Shown: positions 9,067 through 17,731, counted from the first letter of the stretch. The stretch: 64,000 nucleotides of DNA from Corynebacterium afermentans subsp. lipophilum (GCF_030408375.1 NZ_CP046530.1:310001-374000), one strand, 5' to 3'. The notes: generated from the sequence alone by a model not told the origin. Translations and numbers: made by a program.

Positions 9067-9788
9067 GCTGACACCCCCATACCGAAGCCCTGTACCAAAT
9101 TGTCCGGCTCTAACACCACTTCAGTCGGGGCGTGCATCAACACCCGGCGGTTCAACAGCACTGTCTCCGGCGCGAGCTGGGGCAAGGCAACCAGGTCGTG
9201 CGTCACCACAAAAATAGTGGTGCCTTCTGCCGCGAGGTCACGCAGCAGCTCAGTGATGGTGGCCTCGGAATGTTTGTCCACGCCGGCGAAGGGTTCGTCG
9301 AGAAGCATGATGCTCGCACCCTGAGCGATACCGCGGGCGATGAAGGCACGCTTCTTCTGGCCACCCGAAAGCTGACCGATCTGGCGGTCTGCGAACGACT
9401 CAAGGTGGGTGCGCTCAAGCGCGCGATCCACAGCCGCAATGTCCTCCGCACGCGCGTGGCGGGTAAAGCCCATGTGGCCGTAGCGGCCCATCATGACCAC
9501 ATCACGCACTGTGACCGGGAACTGCCAGTCCACGTCCTCGCTCTGCGGGACGTAGCCCAGCACCTGCGTCTTGCGGGCGCGCATGGGGTCGATGCCGTTG
9601 ATACGAACCGTGCCGCGATCCGGCTTGACCAACCCCATGATCGCCTTGAGTAGCGTGGATTTGCCCGCGCCGTTCATCCCGATCAGCCCACAGATACGGC
9701 CTGGTTGGACGCTCAAAGTTGCGCCGTCGAGCGCGACGACGTCGCCGTAGCGCACCGCAACATCGTCAACCGCGATTGCGGGGATCAC
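9063..9788 (-). CDS. metal ABC transporter ATP-binding protein
   Basis: 241 residues with every ABC ATPase motif: Walker A GMNGAGKST, Q-loop YVPQSEDVDW, signature LSGGQKK, Walker B IMLLDEP and the switch His in VTHD. The Q-loop PQ-x-x-x-x-DW form is typical of Mn/Zn (MntB/ZnuC/TroB) importers. It overlaps the binding-protein gene by four bases upstream and the permease gene by four bases downstream. It powers import through the 8143-9066 permease. Confidence 0.9.
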   Translation of the reverse strand: MIPAIAVDDVAVRYGDVVALDGATLSVQPGRICGLIGMNGAGKSTLLKAIMGLVKPDRGTVRINGIDPMRARKTQVLGYVPQSEDVDWQFPVTVRDVVMMGRYGHMGFTRHARAEDIAAVDRALERTHLESFADRQIGQLSGGQKKRAFIARGIAQGASIMLLDEPFAGVDKHSEATITELLRDLAAEGTTIFVVTHDLVALPQLAPETVLLNRRVLMHAPTEVVLEPDNLVQGFGMGVSA

Positions 9789-10708
9789 TGCTTGCCCCCG
9801 TTCAAACCGTCGATGATCACCTTCGTGTCGTGGCGAATCAGATCCAGGTAGGTCGGCACCGGACCGTTTTCCTCAGAAAGCGAATCGACGTAGAGGGTGC
9901 CGCCGTACTCCGCGCCGGTGGCCTTCACGACCTGCATCATCGGCGCGTTAGAGACCGTGGATTCACAGAACACAGACGGGACGTTGTTTTCCTTCACAAA
10001 CTCGATCGCGCCGGCGATCTGCTGCGGGGTGGCTTCCTGCTCAGCGTTGACCGGCCAGATGTAGCGCTCGGTCAACTTCGCGTCGCGAGCCAGATAGGAG
10101 AACGCACCTTCGCAGGTGACCAAGGCGCGCTGCTTGTCGGGGACAGCGGCGAGCTTGGTTTCCAGCTCGTCTTGCACAGCCTGCAGTTCCTGCTTGTATG
10201 TTTCGCCGTTGGCCTTGAAATCATCGGCGTGCTCCGGGTCGAGTTCGCTGAACGCGTCGACGATGTTGTCCACGTACTTCTGCACGTTCACCGGACTCAT
10301 CCAGGCGTGCGGGTTGGGCTTGCCGGCGTAGGCGTCCTCCGCGATGTCGATCGGGTCGACACCTTCGCTGACCACGGCGTGGGGCACGTCCAGGTCGGCG
10401 ACGAACTGGGAGAACCAGTTTTCCAGGTTCATGCCGTTGTCCAGGATCAGGTCGGCGTCGGAGGCGCGCGAGATGTCGCCCGGGGTGGGCTCGTAGCCGT
10501 GGATTTCCGCGCCGGGTTTGGTGATGGACTCCACCCGCAGGTGGTCGCCGGCGACGTTCGAAGCGATGTCCTGGATCACCGTGAACGTGGTGAGTACCAC
10601 GGGGGTGTCTTTGCCGCCTGCGGCGTCGGCGCTGTCCTGCGAACAGCCTGCGAGGCCGGCAGTTAGCGCAGCCGTGGCGGCGAGCGCGAGCACCTTGGAT
10701 TTCAGCAT
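9785..10708 (-). CDS. metal-binding lipoprotein of the Mn-type ABC transporter (cluster A-I)
   Basis: 307 residues starting with a lipoprotein signal, lipobox LAGC with Cys at about residue 22. The family ligand motifs are visible: HGYEPTPGD, a histidine in KPNPHAWMSP, the FCEST segment in place of the usual EHG, and a C-terminal YVDSLSEENGPVPTYLDLI. This set is typical of Mn-binding PsaA/MntA-like proteins rather than His-rich zinc proteins. An AAAGGA ribosome site lies 6 bases before the ATG. It captures the metal outside the membrane for the permease and ATPase that follow. Confidence 0.88.
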   Translation of the reverse strand: MLKSKVLALAATAALTAGLAGCSQDSADAAGGKDTPVVLTTFTVIQDIASNVAGDHLRVESITKPGAEIHGYEPTPGDISRASDADLILDNGMNLENWFSQFVADLDVPHAVVSEGVDPIDIAEDAYAGKPNPHAWMSPVNVQKYVDNIVDAFSELDPEHADDFKANGETYKQELQAVQDELETKLAAVPDKQRALVTCEGAFSYLARDAKLTERYIWPVNAEQEATPQQIAGAIEFVKENNVPSVFCESTVSNAPMMQVVKATGAEYGGTLYVDSLSEENGPVPTYLDLIRHDTKVIIDGLNGGKQ

Positions 10709-10744
10709 GTTGGTCCTTTTCTTTCTGTGTACTTTTCCGTGCGG

Positions 10745-10981
10745 TTAGAGAAGCGGCGGCGGGCCGACGCGGTGGGACGTGGCAATGAATCGGTCGAGCT
10801 TTTCCGGGGATTCGTCGTGCAGGTAGACGGCGAGCAGCCGCATCAGGTTGAGCGTGACGTCTTCCGGGTTGGCGCTGGAGCGCACGAGCCGCGCGGACGC
10901 GAGGTAGTCGCCTTCGCGGGCGGTCTCGAACAATGCGATGGCTTCGAGCCATGCGCCCATGTTGGAGTCATCAAGTCCCAT
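10745..10981 (-). CDS. small conserved-looking protein ahead of the Mn transporter, function unknown
   Basis: 78 residues, mostly helical, with NPEDVTLNLMRLLAVYLHDE in the middle and no membrane segment or cysteine. It ends 36 bases before the binding-lipoprotein gene on the same strand and starts in the intergenic region shared with menG. A TATTAT -10 box lies 8 bases before the ATG and an inverted repeat lies just beyond it. It may therefore be the first gene of the metal-transport transcript. I do not recognise the family. Confidence 0.55.
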   Translation of the reverse strand: MGLDDSNMGAWLEAIALFETAREGDYLASARLVRSSANPEDVTLNLMRLLAVYLHDESPEKLDRFIATSHRVGPPPLL

Positions 10982-10989
10982 ACCGGCGA

Positions 10990-10995
10990 ATAATA
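10990..10995 (-). promoter_or_regulatory. -10 element TATTAT (minus strand) before the 78-residue gene
   Basis: Read on the minus strand, TATTAT lies 8 bases before the ATG at 10981, as in a leaderless promoter. Confidence 0.4.
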
Positions 10996-11015
10996 AAGTT
11001 CGGCACGACGAACTT
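10996..11015. promoter_or_regulatory. candidate operator: inverted repeat AAGTTCG-6-CGAACTT
   Basis: Perfect 7-bp arms (10996-11002 and 11009-11015) with a 6-base spacer abut the -10 box of the leftward transcript leading into the Mn transporter, and sit 60 bases from the menG start. The position suits a repressor site. MntR is the obvious candidate, but its motif is not known to me for this genus. Confidence 0.4.
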
Positions 11016-11060
11016 GCAAGTGTTGTGTTGTCGTACGGCCTCCGTTTGTGGGTGGCAAAG

Positions 11061-11066
11061 TAGACT
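11061..11066 (+). promoter_or_regulatory. -10 element TAGACT before menG
   Basis: TAGACT ends 8 bases before ATG 11075, and there is no ribosome site. This supports that start over an in-frame GTG at 11048. Confidence 0.45.
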
Positions 11067-11074
11067 TGCGCACC

Positions 11075-11764
11075 ATGGCCAAGGCGGATCTGGAGAAAAA
11101 GCCCTTCGACGTCGCGGGGATGTTCGACGATGTCGGCGCGAAGTACGATACGACGAACACCGTGCTGTCGTTCGGCTTGGACAAGTACTGGCGACGTCGC
11201 ACCCGCGAGCGCCTGGACTTAAAGCCCGGCGAGCTCGTGCTCGATCTGGCCGCCGGCACCGCCGTGTCCACTGTGGAGCTGGGCAAGTCCGGCGCGTGGG
11301 TGGTGGCCTGCGACTTCTCCCAGGGCATGCTCGCCGCCGGCAAAGACCGCGACGTGCCCAAGGTCGCCGGTGATGCGATGCACCTGCCGTTCGCCGATGG
11401 CACCTTCGACGCGGTGACCATCTCCTACGGGCTGCGCAACGTCCACGACTTCGAGGCCGGCCTGCGCGAAATGGCGCGCGTGACCAAGCCGGGCGGGCGC
11501 CTCGCCGTCAACGAGTTCTCCACCCCCGTCGTGCCGGGTTTCCGCACCCTGTACAAGGAGTACCTGCCGCTGGCGGTGCCGGCGCTGGCGAAGCTATTTT
11601 CCTCCAATGCGGAGGCCTACGAGTACCTCGCCGAATCCATCCGCGCCTGGCCGGGCCAGGAGGAGCTCGCCGCGGCGATTAACGCCAACGGTTGGGCCGA
11701 TGCTGGCTGGCAGAACCTCACCGGCGGTATTGTCGCGCTGCACAGCGCGGTCAAGCCTGCCTAG
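11075..11764 (+). CDS. menG: demethylmenaquinone methyltransferase MenG (UbiE family)
   Basis: 229 residues of the class I SAM-dependent UbiE/COQ5 type: [12 protein letters not shown] near the N-terminus, [14 protein letters not shown] (SAM motif I), [24 protein letters not shown], and [14 protein letters not shown]. It methylates the naphthoquinone ring in the last core step of menaquinone synthesis, at the membrane surface. Its last four bases overlap the 3' end of menJ on the other strand, as in related genomes. Confidence 0.92.
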   Translation: MAKADLEKKPFDVAGMFDDVGAKYDTTNTVLSFGLDKYWRRRTRERLDLKPGELVLDLAAGTAVSTVELGKSGAWVVACDFSQGMLAAGKDRDVPKVAGDAMHLPFADGTFDAVTISYGLRNVHDFEAGLREMARVTKPGGRLAVNEFSTPVVPGFRTLYKEYLPLAVPALAKLFSSNAEAYEYLAESIRAWPGQEELAAAINANGWADAGWQNLTGGIVALHSAVKPA

Positions 11765-12981
11765 CGCACGTCCCAAAGCGGCTGGTCGCCCGACACCGCC
11801 CGCGCGCCCTTACCGGCCATACGCCACAGCCTTGCGACGAGGTCCGTGTCCTCCTCAGCCACGAGGTTGCCCATCAGCCGCGCCGCCACCGGCATGAGGT
11901 AACGCCCGCCCAGCCCGCGCAGCGCCACCGGTCCCGCCAGCGGCAAAAACTGCGGGTACGTAAGCAGGCGCGCCAGGGTGCGGGCCAGGGTGAACGCCTC
12001 GCCGTAGCGCTCGCGCAGAAGCGCCGGCCACGCCAGCGTCAGGTCGCCGCCGCCTGCGATCAGCTCGACGGCGGCGACCGCCGTTTCCAGTCCGTAGTCG
12101 ATGCCCTCGCCGTTGAGCGGGTTCACGCACGCCGCCGCGTCGCCGATCAGCGCCCAGTTCGGGCCCGCCACGTTGGACACCGCCCCACCCATGGGCAGCA
12201 GCGCCGAGGCCACGGCCTGTTCTGGGCCGAGCTGCCACTCCTCGCGCTGCTGCGAGGCGTACAGGGCGAGCAGCTTCTTCGTGTTCACTTTCGCCGGGCG
12301 CGCATCCGTCGACAGTGCGCCGCAGCCGAGGTTCACGGTGCCGTCGCCAAGCGGGAAGATCCAGCCGTAGCCGGGCTGGATTACCCCGTCGGCGTCGCGA
12401 AGTTCCACGTGCGAGTGCATCCACGGCTCGTCCGAAAACGGCGAGGCGCAGTAGGATCGCGCCGCAATCCCGTAGACCTGCCCGCGGTGCCACTTTCGCC
12501 CCAGCAGCTTGCCGAAAGGGGAGCGCACCCCGTCCGCCACGATCACCCAGCGGGCGCGGACCACGCCGCCGGAAGTCTCCACCGCGCTGATCGCCCCGTC
12601 GCTGAAACGCACCCCCGTCGCGGCGCAGTCGTGGCGGACGGTGGCGCCGGCGAGCGAAGCTTCGCTGACAAGCATCGCGTCAAACCTCGCCCGCGGGGAC
12701 GCGGACCCCTCGCCGCGCGGCCACGGCGCGACAACATCCCCGCCGAAGCCATGCAACTTCAGGCCTTTGTTGCGGTACGCAGGCACCTCCAACCCCAGGC
12801 GCACAAGCGTATCGACGGCCCGCGGCGTCAGCCCGTCCCCGCAGGTTTTATCGCGGCGGGGGCCTTGCGCGTCGAGAAGCAAAGTGCTCATGCCGGCGCG
12901 CTGCGCCGCGATCGCGGCGGCGGAACCCGCAGGGCCAGCGCCCACAACAACGAGGTCGAACAACTCACTCACGCGCCACAT
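11761..12981 (-). CDS. menJ: menaquinone beta-isoprene reductase MenJ-like (geranylgeranyl reductase family)
   Basis: 406 residues. The N-terminal FAD-binding motif is [16 protein letters not shown], followed by [16 protein letters not shown] and the [22 protein letters not shown] motif of geranylgeranyl reductase-type flavoproteins. The orthologue next to menG in mycobacteria (Rv0561c) saturates one isoprene unit of menaquinone. Neighbouring menG and a long-chain polyprenyl synthase fit that role. A GTG nine bases inside the ATG is an alternative start. Confidence 0.85.
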   Translation of the reverse strand: MWRVSELFDLVVVGAGPAGSAAAIAAQRAGMSTLLLDAQGPRRDKTCGDGLTPRAVDTLVRLGLEVPAYRNKGLKLHGFGGDVVAPWPRGEGSASPRARFDAMLVSEASLAGATVRHDCAATGVRFSDGAISAVETSGGVVRARWVIVADGVRSPFGKLLGRKWHRGQVYGIAARSYCASPFSDEPWMHSHVELRDADGVIQPGYGWIFPLGDGTVNLGCGALSTDARPAKVNTKKLLALYASQQREEWQLGPEQAVASALLPMGGAVSNVAGPNWALIGDAAACVNPLNGEGIDYGLETAVAAVELIAGGGDLTLAWPALLRERYGEAFTLARTLARLLTYPQFLPLAGPVALRGLGGRYLMPVAARLMGNLVAEEDTDLVARLWRMAGKGARAVSGDQPLWDVR

Positions 12982-13076
12982 TCTGCCAGCGCCACCCGCA
13001 AGTGCACCCGGCGGGGTAATTGGGCTACGGTTAGTGCGTTACACATGGGCCCATCCAACCTGCAAGGACGTTATCT

Positions 13077-14102
13077 ATGACGTACGGCACTACTCCGTCA
13101 CCGCGCCACGGATTCAACCTGGACCTGGGCGACGACGCGCTCAACACCCGGCTCAACGCCGGGCTCGAAGCGGTGGAGGAGCTGCTGATGACGGAGCTCA
13201 ACCGCGGGGAGAGCTTCCTCACCGACAAAGTCACCCACCTGGCCAAAGCCGGCGGAAAACGTTTCCGCCCCATGATGGCGCTGCTCTGCAGCGAATTCGG
13301 GCCGAACCCCGGCACCGAAAACGTCATCCGCGGCGCCGCCGTGACCGAGATGGTGCACCTGGCCACGCTTTACCACGACGACGTCATGGACGAAGCCGAG
13401 CGCCGCCGCGGTGTCGAATCCGCCAACACCCGGTGGACCAACACCGTGGCCATCCTCGCCGGCGACATCCTGTTCGCCCATGCGTCGCGCCAGATGGCGC
13501 TCATGGACGTCGACACCGTGGGCCACTTCGCCGACACCTTCTCCGAGCTGGTCACCGGCCAGATGCGCGAAACCGTCGGCGCGGACGGCACGGGCGTGGC
13601 GGACCCGGTGGAGCACTACCTGAAAGTCATCGAGGAAAAGACCGGCGTGCTCATCTCCTCCGCCGCCTACCTGGGCGCGCGCCACGCCGGCGCCTCCGAC
13701 GAGGTGGTGGAGCGCTGCGCCTGCATCGGCGACGCGGTGGGCATGATCTTCCAGATCGTCGACGACATCATCGACATCTTCTCCGACCCAGAACAGTCCG
13801 GAAAGACCCCCGGCACCGACCTGCGCGAGGGCGTGTTCACTCTGCCGGTGCTCTACGCGCTGCAAGAGGACTCGCCGGCGGGTGAGGAGCTTCGCGGGCT
13901 GCTCACCGGCCCGCTGACCAACGACGCCGACGTCGCCCGGGCGTTGGAACTCCTCGGCCAGACCCGCGGGCGCGAGCGTGCCCTGGAGACCGTGCGCGGC
14001 TACGTCGACGACGCCGAGCGCGAACTCGACGCGCTGCCAGAAAGCCCCGCCCGAGAAGCGCTTCGCACCATGACCCGCCTGACCGTCGAACGGGCCGGTT
14101 AA
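13077..14102 (+). CDS. ispB: long-chain polyprenyl diphosphate synthase
   Basis: 341 residues of the trans-prenyltransferase fold with both aspartate-rich motifs: DDVMDEAERRR at about residue 101 and DDIIDIF at about residue 228, plus GGKRFRPMM near the N-terminus. Small residues before the first motif indicate a long product, so it most likely makes the octa/nonaprenyl side chain of menaquinone. The equivalent in this position is annotated grcC1 in mycobacteria and ispB in C. glutamicum. The AAGGA ribosome site 8 bases upstream fixes the start. Confidence 0.88.
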   Translation: MTYGTTPSPRHGFNLDLGDDALNTRLNAGLEAVEELLMTELNRGESFLTDKVTHLAKAGGKRFRPMMALLCSEFGPNPGTENVIRGAAVTEMVHLATLYHDDVMDEAERRRGVESANTRWTNTVAILAGDILFAHASRQMALMDVDTVGHFADTFSELVTGQMRETVGADGTGVADPVEHYLKVIEEKTGVLISSAAYLGARHAGASDEVVERCACIGDAVGMIFQIVDDIIDIFSDPEQSGKTPGTDLREGVFTLPVLYALQEDSPAGEELRGLLTGPLTNDADVARALELLGQTRGRERALETVRGYVDDAERELDALPESPAREALRTMTRLTVERAG

Positions 14103-14166
14103 CCTGCCGATTTGCACCGATTGCGGGGCGGTGTTGTAAGGTAAATCCCGCACTTTGAACGTGCTC

Positions 14167-14249
14167 GCCAGATTGCCCGAGCGGCCAAAGGGAGCGGACT
14201 GTAAATCCGCCGGCATTAGCCTTCAGAAGTTCGAATCTTCTATCTGGCA
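14167..14249 (+). tRNA. tRNA-Tyr (GTA)
   Basis: The 7-bp acceptor stem GCCAGAT/ATCTGGC (14167-14173 with 14242-14248) has discriminator A. The anticodon GTA is at 14201-14203. A long variable arm, as expected for bacterial tRNA-Tyr, and a TTCGAAT T-loop are present. The CCA end is not fully encoded. Confidence 0.95.
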
Positions 14250-14257
14250 CCGCAGAC

Positions 14258-14290
14258 AAACCCCGACGGTTTTTACCGGCGGGGTTTCGT
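14258..14290 (+). terminator. rho-independent terminator after tRNA-Tyr
   Basis: AAACCCCG (14258-14265) pairs with CGGGGTTT (14280-14287). An inner CGGT/ACCG stem extends the hairpin and the structure ends in a T-rich run. Confidence 0.7.
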
Positions 14291-14304
14291 CGTGGGTTGA
14301 GGGG

Positions 14305-14312
14305 TAAAAAGC
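14305..14312 (+). repeat. 8-bp target-site duplication TAAAAAGC (left copy)
   Basis: Directly abuts the left terminal repeat of the IS and is identical to 15699-15706 at the other end. Confidence 0.85.
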
Positions 14313-14338
14313 GGGTTAAACGACAAAAAGTGTGTCTG
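14313..14338 (+). repeat. IS left terminal inverted repeat
   Basis: 26 bases beginning GGGTTAAACGAC, perfectly complementary to 15673-15698. Confidence 0.9.
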
Positions 14339-14357
14339 ATTCAGCGTGTCGTGGGGG

Positions 14358-15536
14358 TTAGATTTGGCCTTTTTGGATGCCGATTGAGTGGGTGTAGTTG
14401 GTGTCGATAGCGTTGTCGTAGAGGGCTGGTCGTCCTGTTTCGTGGTCGGCTTGGTTCTCGGTTTGGGTCAGGGTGGATACTTTGGCGAGTTGGTCCTGGC
14501 CCCAGTTGGACTGCCTGGCGATTCGTACTGGATCGTCAGGCAGTTCCGTTTTTAGGTAGAGCCACCAATCCAGCATGCGGCGTTGTCGTTCGCCGGATCT
14601 GCCGCGGTGGGTTCTGGCGAGCAGTTTGAGCTGGGCGTTGATGCCGCCTTCTAAGCTGTTGGTGGTGGATTTGATCCGCTCTGGTTGAAGTACTGCTTTT
14701 GGCGGGTTGAGGTAGACGAACAGCATCTCGGACCGGAATAAGTGGTTGAGGCTGTTGTAGGCCTTGCGCACGTTGTGATGCGTCCACACCCGGGTCCATG
14801 CACCGGTTTTCGGGTCTTTCACCATGGTTTTCTCGTCCATCCATGACCGGTAGATCGTGGAGAACTCGTGCAGCTGCGCACCCCATGCGGCGGCTGCATC
14901 CAGCGTGGTGATCCGGGTCAGCTTCAGCGCAAGTCGGTAGATGGTGCGCCCGGCATCCGTACGCGGGTTGCTGGTGGTGTAGCGGCGCACCACGCGTTGG
15001 GCGTGGACGAGGCAGCGTTGAATTTTCGTGGCCGGCCAGCACTTTTTGATCGCGCTGTAGGCTCCTTGGCCGCCGTCGATGACGGCGATGAGTGGGGCTT
15101 CGATGCGTTCAAGCAGCAGTTGGTAGTCGCGGGTGGTTTCGTGTGTGCACCAGTGCCAGGCAATCACGTGGTCGATCGTCGCCGCGACGATCAAGCAGCC
15201 GCCGGCGGTGTAGGTGCCGTCAAGGAAGATCTGGTCGTAGACCCGCTTGTCGTGGCCGGCGGTGGGGTCAGGCACATCAACGAACCAGAACGGTTCGAAT
15301 CGACGTTGCATCGTGCGCGGTGAGCACCCCACACGGCGGGCAACGGTATCGAGGCTGGCACCGGTGGTGAGGTGGTCGATGAAGACGGTGAACGCCGCCG
15401 CGTTGGTGATGTCGCTTCGGTGTTTCACGCTGGAGGCGCCACATTGTTTGCAGCGCCACCTGGTGGTGCCTTTGCTGGTGGTGCCGTTGCGTTTCATTTC
15501 ACCGCCGCAGTAGCAGCGAGGTTGGTTCTTTGACAT
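14358..15536 (-). CDS. IS1249-type transposase
   Basis: 392 residues from ATG 15536. The N-terminus carries a zinc-ribbon pattern (CYCGGEMKRNG ... CKQCGAS), then a helix-turn-helix (LDTVARRVGCSPRTMQRRF). The catalytic core has candidate DDE residues in IFLDGTY, AVIDGGQGAYSA and TTNSLEGGINAQL, a mutator-type arrangement. An in-frame start at 15626 would add 30 residues without recognisable content. The gene fills the element and ends 20 bases inside the left repeat. Confidence 0.88.
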   Translation of the reverse strand: MSKNQPRCYCGGEMKRNGTTSKGTTRWRCKQCGASSVKHRSDITNAAAFTVFIDHLTTGASLDTVARRVGCSPRTMQRRFEPFWFVDVPDPTAGHDKRVYDQIFLDGTYTAGGCLIVAATIDHVIAWHWCTHETTRDYQLLLERIEAPLIAVIDGGQGAYSAIKKCWPATKIQRCLVHAQRVVRRYTTSNPRTDAGRTIYRLALKLTRITTLDAAAAWGAQLHEFSTIYRSWMDEKTMVKDPKTGAWTRVWTHHNVRKAYNSLNHLFRSEMLFVYLNPPKAVLQPERIKSTTNSLEGGINAQLKLLARTHRGRSGERQRRMLDWWLYLKTELPDDPVRIARQSNWGQDQLAKVSTLTQTENQADHETGRPALYDNAIDTNYTHSIGIQKGQI

Positions 15537-15672
15537 TGCGACACCACACCACGCCGCACATAGCACACCAACGCTGCCACACCGAGGATTGAACGCTCGA
15601 GACCTAGATATATGCCCCCGGAGCATATATTTCCCTGAAACCTACAGGTCAACCCCTGAAAATCGTAGATTC

Positions 15673-15698
15673 CAGACACACTTTTTGTCGTTTAACCC
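15673..15698 (-). repeat. IS right terminal inverted repeat
   Basis: Perfect 26-base inverted partner of 14313-14338. Confidence 0.9.
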
Positions 15699-15706
15699 TA
15701 AAAAGC
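15699..15706 (+). repeat. 8-bp target-site duplication TAAAAAGC (right copy)
   Basis: Identical to 14305-14312. Confidence 0.85.
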
Positions 15707-15895
15707 GTGCCGTTTCACTTCACCGCCGCGGTCGGCATTGCGAGAGCGCCGAGGACACACCTTTTGATCCTTAACCCCCTTCAAAAGCACCTCCTGCCAG
15801 CCGATTTGTGTTTGAAAACAACATCGGGTTAATCTTTCCAAGGCTTCAACGGAGCGGGTCAGAGCGAAAGCGAAGATCCACAACAAAGAGGCTGT

Positions 15896-15968
15896 GCCCC
15901 CTTAGCTCAGTCGGCAGAGCGTTTCCATGGTAAGGAAAAGGTCGACAGTTCGATTCTGTCAGGGGGCT
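15896..15968 (+). tRNA. tRNA-Thr (GGT)
   Basis: The acceptor GCCCCCT pairs with AGGGGGC (15961-15967). D-loop, anticodon GGT at 15929-15931 and a TTCGATT T-loop are all present. 73 bases. The sequence between the IS and this tRNA (15707-15895) holds no visible gene. Confidence 0.95.
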
Positions 15969-16006
15969 CTGTTGTTTGCTAGGGTCTTTTTGCCCAGCGG
16001 ACACAT

Positions 16007-16078
16007 GGCGGTGTAGCTCAGTGGTAGAGCAAGCGACTCATAATCGCTGTGTCGAGAGTTCAATTCTCTCCATCGCTA
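16007..16078 (+). tRNA. tRNA-Met (CAT), probably elongator
   Basis: The acceptor GGCGGTG pairs with CATCGCT with two G-U pairs. The anticodon CAT is at 16039-16041. The anticodon stem AGCGA/TCGCT lacks the three G-C pairs of the initiator and the first pair is not mismatched. A lysidine-type tRNA-Ile(CAT) is a less likely alternative given the usual Thr-Met-Trp-secE order. Confidence 0.88.
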
Positions 16079-16142
16079 CTCACCTCAAACGGGAACCGAA
16101 AGGGCCCCGTGGTAGGGTTAGGCGCACTTGATCGAGTGCCCT

Positions 16143-16215
16143 AGGGGCGTGGCGCAATTGGTAGCGCAACGGTCTCCAAAACCGTAGGTTGCAGGTTCGA
16201 GTCCTGTCGCCCCTG
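16143..16215 (+). tRNA. tRNA-Trp (CCA)
   Basis: The acceptor AGGGGCG pairs with CGCCCCT (16208-16214), discriminator G. The anticodon CCA is at 16176-16178 in a CT-CCA-AA loop, and the T-loop is TTCGAGT. It ends 24 bases before secE. Confidence 0.95.
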
Positions 16216-16239
16216 CCAAAACAACCTGGAGGAGTTTTA

Positions 16240-16560
16240 GTGACTAACCCCAACGGTCAAAACCCCGCACAGCCGACCGGCAAGCGTCAGCTGCGTGGGG
16301 CTACTCCCGTTTCCTCCGAAGGCTACGAGGCGAAGCGTGCCCCCGTCGCCACCGACGCCGAAGACGCCAAGGACGGCTCCAGCGTCACCGCCTTCCCGGG
16401 CGAAGTCGTCTCCGAGATGAACAAAGTCATCTGGCCCACCGGCAAGCAGATGCTCAACTACACGCTCATCGTGTTCGCGTTCTTGATCGTGCTGACCATC
16501 TTCGTGTGGGGCACCGACGCGCTGGCATCGTGGGCGATTCGCTGGATCTTCATCCGCTAG
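16240..16560 (+). CDS. secE: preprotein translocase subunit SecE
   Basis: 106 residues. A roughly 60-residue hydrophilic N-terminus is followed by the conserved amphipathic helix FPGEVVSEMNKVIWPTGKQM and one membrane segment (TLIVFAFLIVLTIFVWGTDAL). The start is the GTG at 16240, placed 6 bases after a GGAGGAG-type ribosome site; the longer open frame would run into tRNA-Trp. SecE clamps SecY in the SecYEG channel. A terminator separates it from nusG. Confidence 0.93.
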   Translation: MTNPNGQNPAQPTGKRQLRGATPVSSEGYEAKRAPVATDAEDAKDGSSVTAFPGEVVSEMNKVIWPTGKQMLNYTLIVFAFLIVLTIFVWGTDALASWAIRWIFIR

Positions 16561-16586
16561 GTACAATTCCACGCGTACAACGTTTT

Positions 16587-16626
16587 CCCGCCGCCTCGGA
16601 CACCGAGGAGGGCGGGATAATTTTTG
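16587..16626 (+). terminator. rho-independent terminator between secE and nusG
   Basis: CCCGCC (from 16587) pairs with GGCGGG (to 16616), extended by an inner CCTCG/CGAGG stem, and is followed by TAATTTTT. It should cut or attenuate transcription into nusG, which then needs its own promoter in 16627-16675. Confidence 0.75.
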
Positions 16627-16675
16627 CCCCGGTACCCTGGGGCGCACACGTTTCGACGGATGAGGAGACAAAGCC

Positions 16676-17731
16676 ATGACTGAGGCAAACAAAGACGTTC
16701 AAGGCGCAATCGAGAACAACGAGCAGGAAATGATCGACGAGGGCGCGCCCGTGCAGCCGGCCACCGACCCGGCCCTCAACGGCGGCGACGACGACCCGGC
16801 CGGCACCGAGGATGGTGACTCCTCCGACGAGGAGAGCGACAGTAGCAGCGACACCAACGCTGCCGACGCTGACGCTGCCGACGCTGGTGCGGAGCTGAGC
16901 GACGCCGAGGTGCAGGACGCGGCGCAGGACGCCGTCGACGCCGAGGCGGACGACGCGGCCGAGGCGGCAGACGCTGCGACCGACGCCGACGGTGCCGTCG
17001 AAGAGCCGGTCCAGGAGACCGACCTCAACAACGTCGAAGCCGCAGCGGGCGAAGGCGAGGGCGAGGCCGACGCGGACGCCGACTCCGACAGCGAATACCG
17101 CCGCCGCCTGCGCGAGTACACCCGCGAGCTGAAGAAGCAGCCGGGCGACTGGTACATCATCCAGTCCTACTCCGGCTACGAAAACAAGGTGAAGACCAAC
17201 CTGGAGATGCGTTCCCAGACCCTCGAGGTCGAGGACTCCATCTACGAGGTTGTCGTGCCCATCGAGCAGGCCATCGAGAACAAGGACGGCAAGAAGAAGC
17301 TGGTCAAGCGCAAGCTTCTGCCGGGCTACGTGCTTGTGCGCATGGACATGAACGACGCCGCCTGGTCCGTGGTCCGCGAGACGCCGGGTGTGACCTCGTT
17401 CGTGGGCAATGAGGGTAATGCGACGCCGGTGAAGCACCGCGACGTCGCTAAGTTCTTGCTCCCCAAGTCCGCCGCAACCGGCGCGAAGCCGGAGGTCAAC
17501 GCCGAAGGCGAGACCGTCGTGGCGATGCCGGAGGAAGAGGCGCCGAAGCAGCTCGCGCACGACTACAAGGTCGGCGAGGCTGTCACGATCCTCTCCGGCG
17601 CGCTGGCGAGCGTGTCCGCCACCATCAACTCGATCGACCCGGAGACCGGCAAGATCGAGGCGCTGGTGTCCATCTTCGGCCGCGAGACCCCGGTTGAGCT
17701 GACCGCCGACCAGATCGAGCGCATCATGTAG
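16676..17731 (+). CDS. nusG: transcription termination/antitermination factor NusG with long acidic N-terminus
   Basis: 351 residues. About 1-140 is a disordered extension extremely rich in D, E and A. The NGN domain follows (WYIIQSYSGYENKVKTNL, LLPGYVLVRMDMND, VRETPGVTSFVGN) at about 158-260. After a short acidic linker comes the KOW domain (YKVGEAVTILSGALASVSATI). Typical NusG is near 180 residues; actinobacterial forms are longer, and this acidic tail is at the long end. NusG binds RNA polymerase and links it to Rho or ribosomes. Confidence 0.93.
   Translation: MTEANKDVQGAIENNEQEMIDEGAPVQPATDPALNGGDDDPAGTEDGDSSDEESDSSSDTNAADADAADAGAELSDAEVQDAAQDAVDAEADDAAEAADAATDADGAVEEPVQETDLNNVEAAAGEGEGEADADADSDSEYRRRLREYTRELKKQPGDWYIIQSYSGYENKVKTNLEMRSQTLEVEDSIYEVVVPIEQAIENKDGKKKLVKRKLLPGYVLVRMDMNDAAWSVVRETPGVTSFVGNEGNATPVKHRDVAKFLLPKSAATGAKPEVNAEGETVVAMPEEEAPKQLAHDYKVGEAVTILSGALASVSATINSIDPETGKIEALVSIFGRETPVELTADQIERIM

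Larger units (their letters stand above)
14313..15698 (-). mobile_element. complete IS1249-like insertion sequence (IS256-group)
   Basis: A 1386-bp element bounded by 26-bp perfect terminal inverted repeats and flanked by an exact 8-bp duplication TAAAAAGC. It holds one transposase gene that looks intact. The duplication length fits the IS256 group, to which the corynebacterial IS1249 belongs. It has inserted just after the tRNA-Tyr terminator, where it should do no harm. Perfect repeats and duplication indicate recent arrival. Confidence 0.9.
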
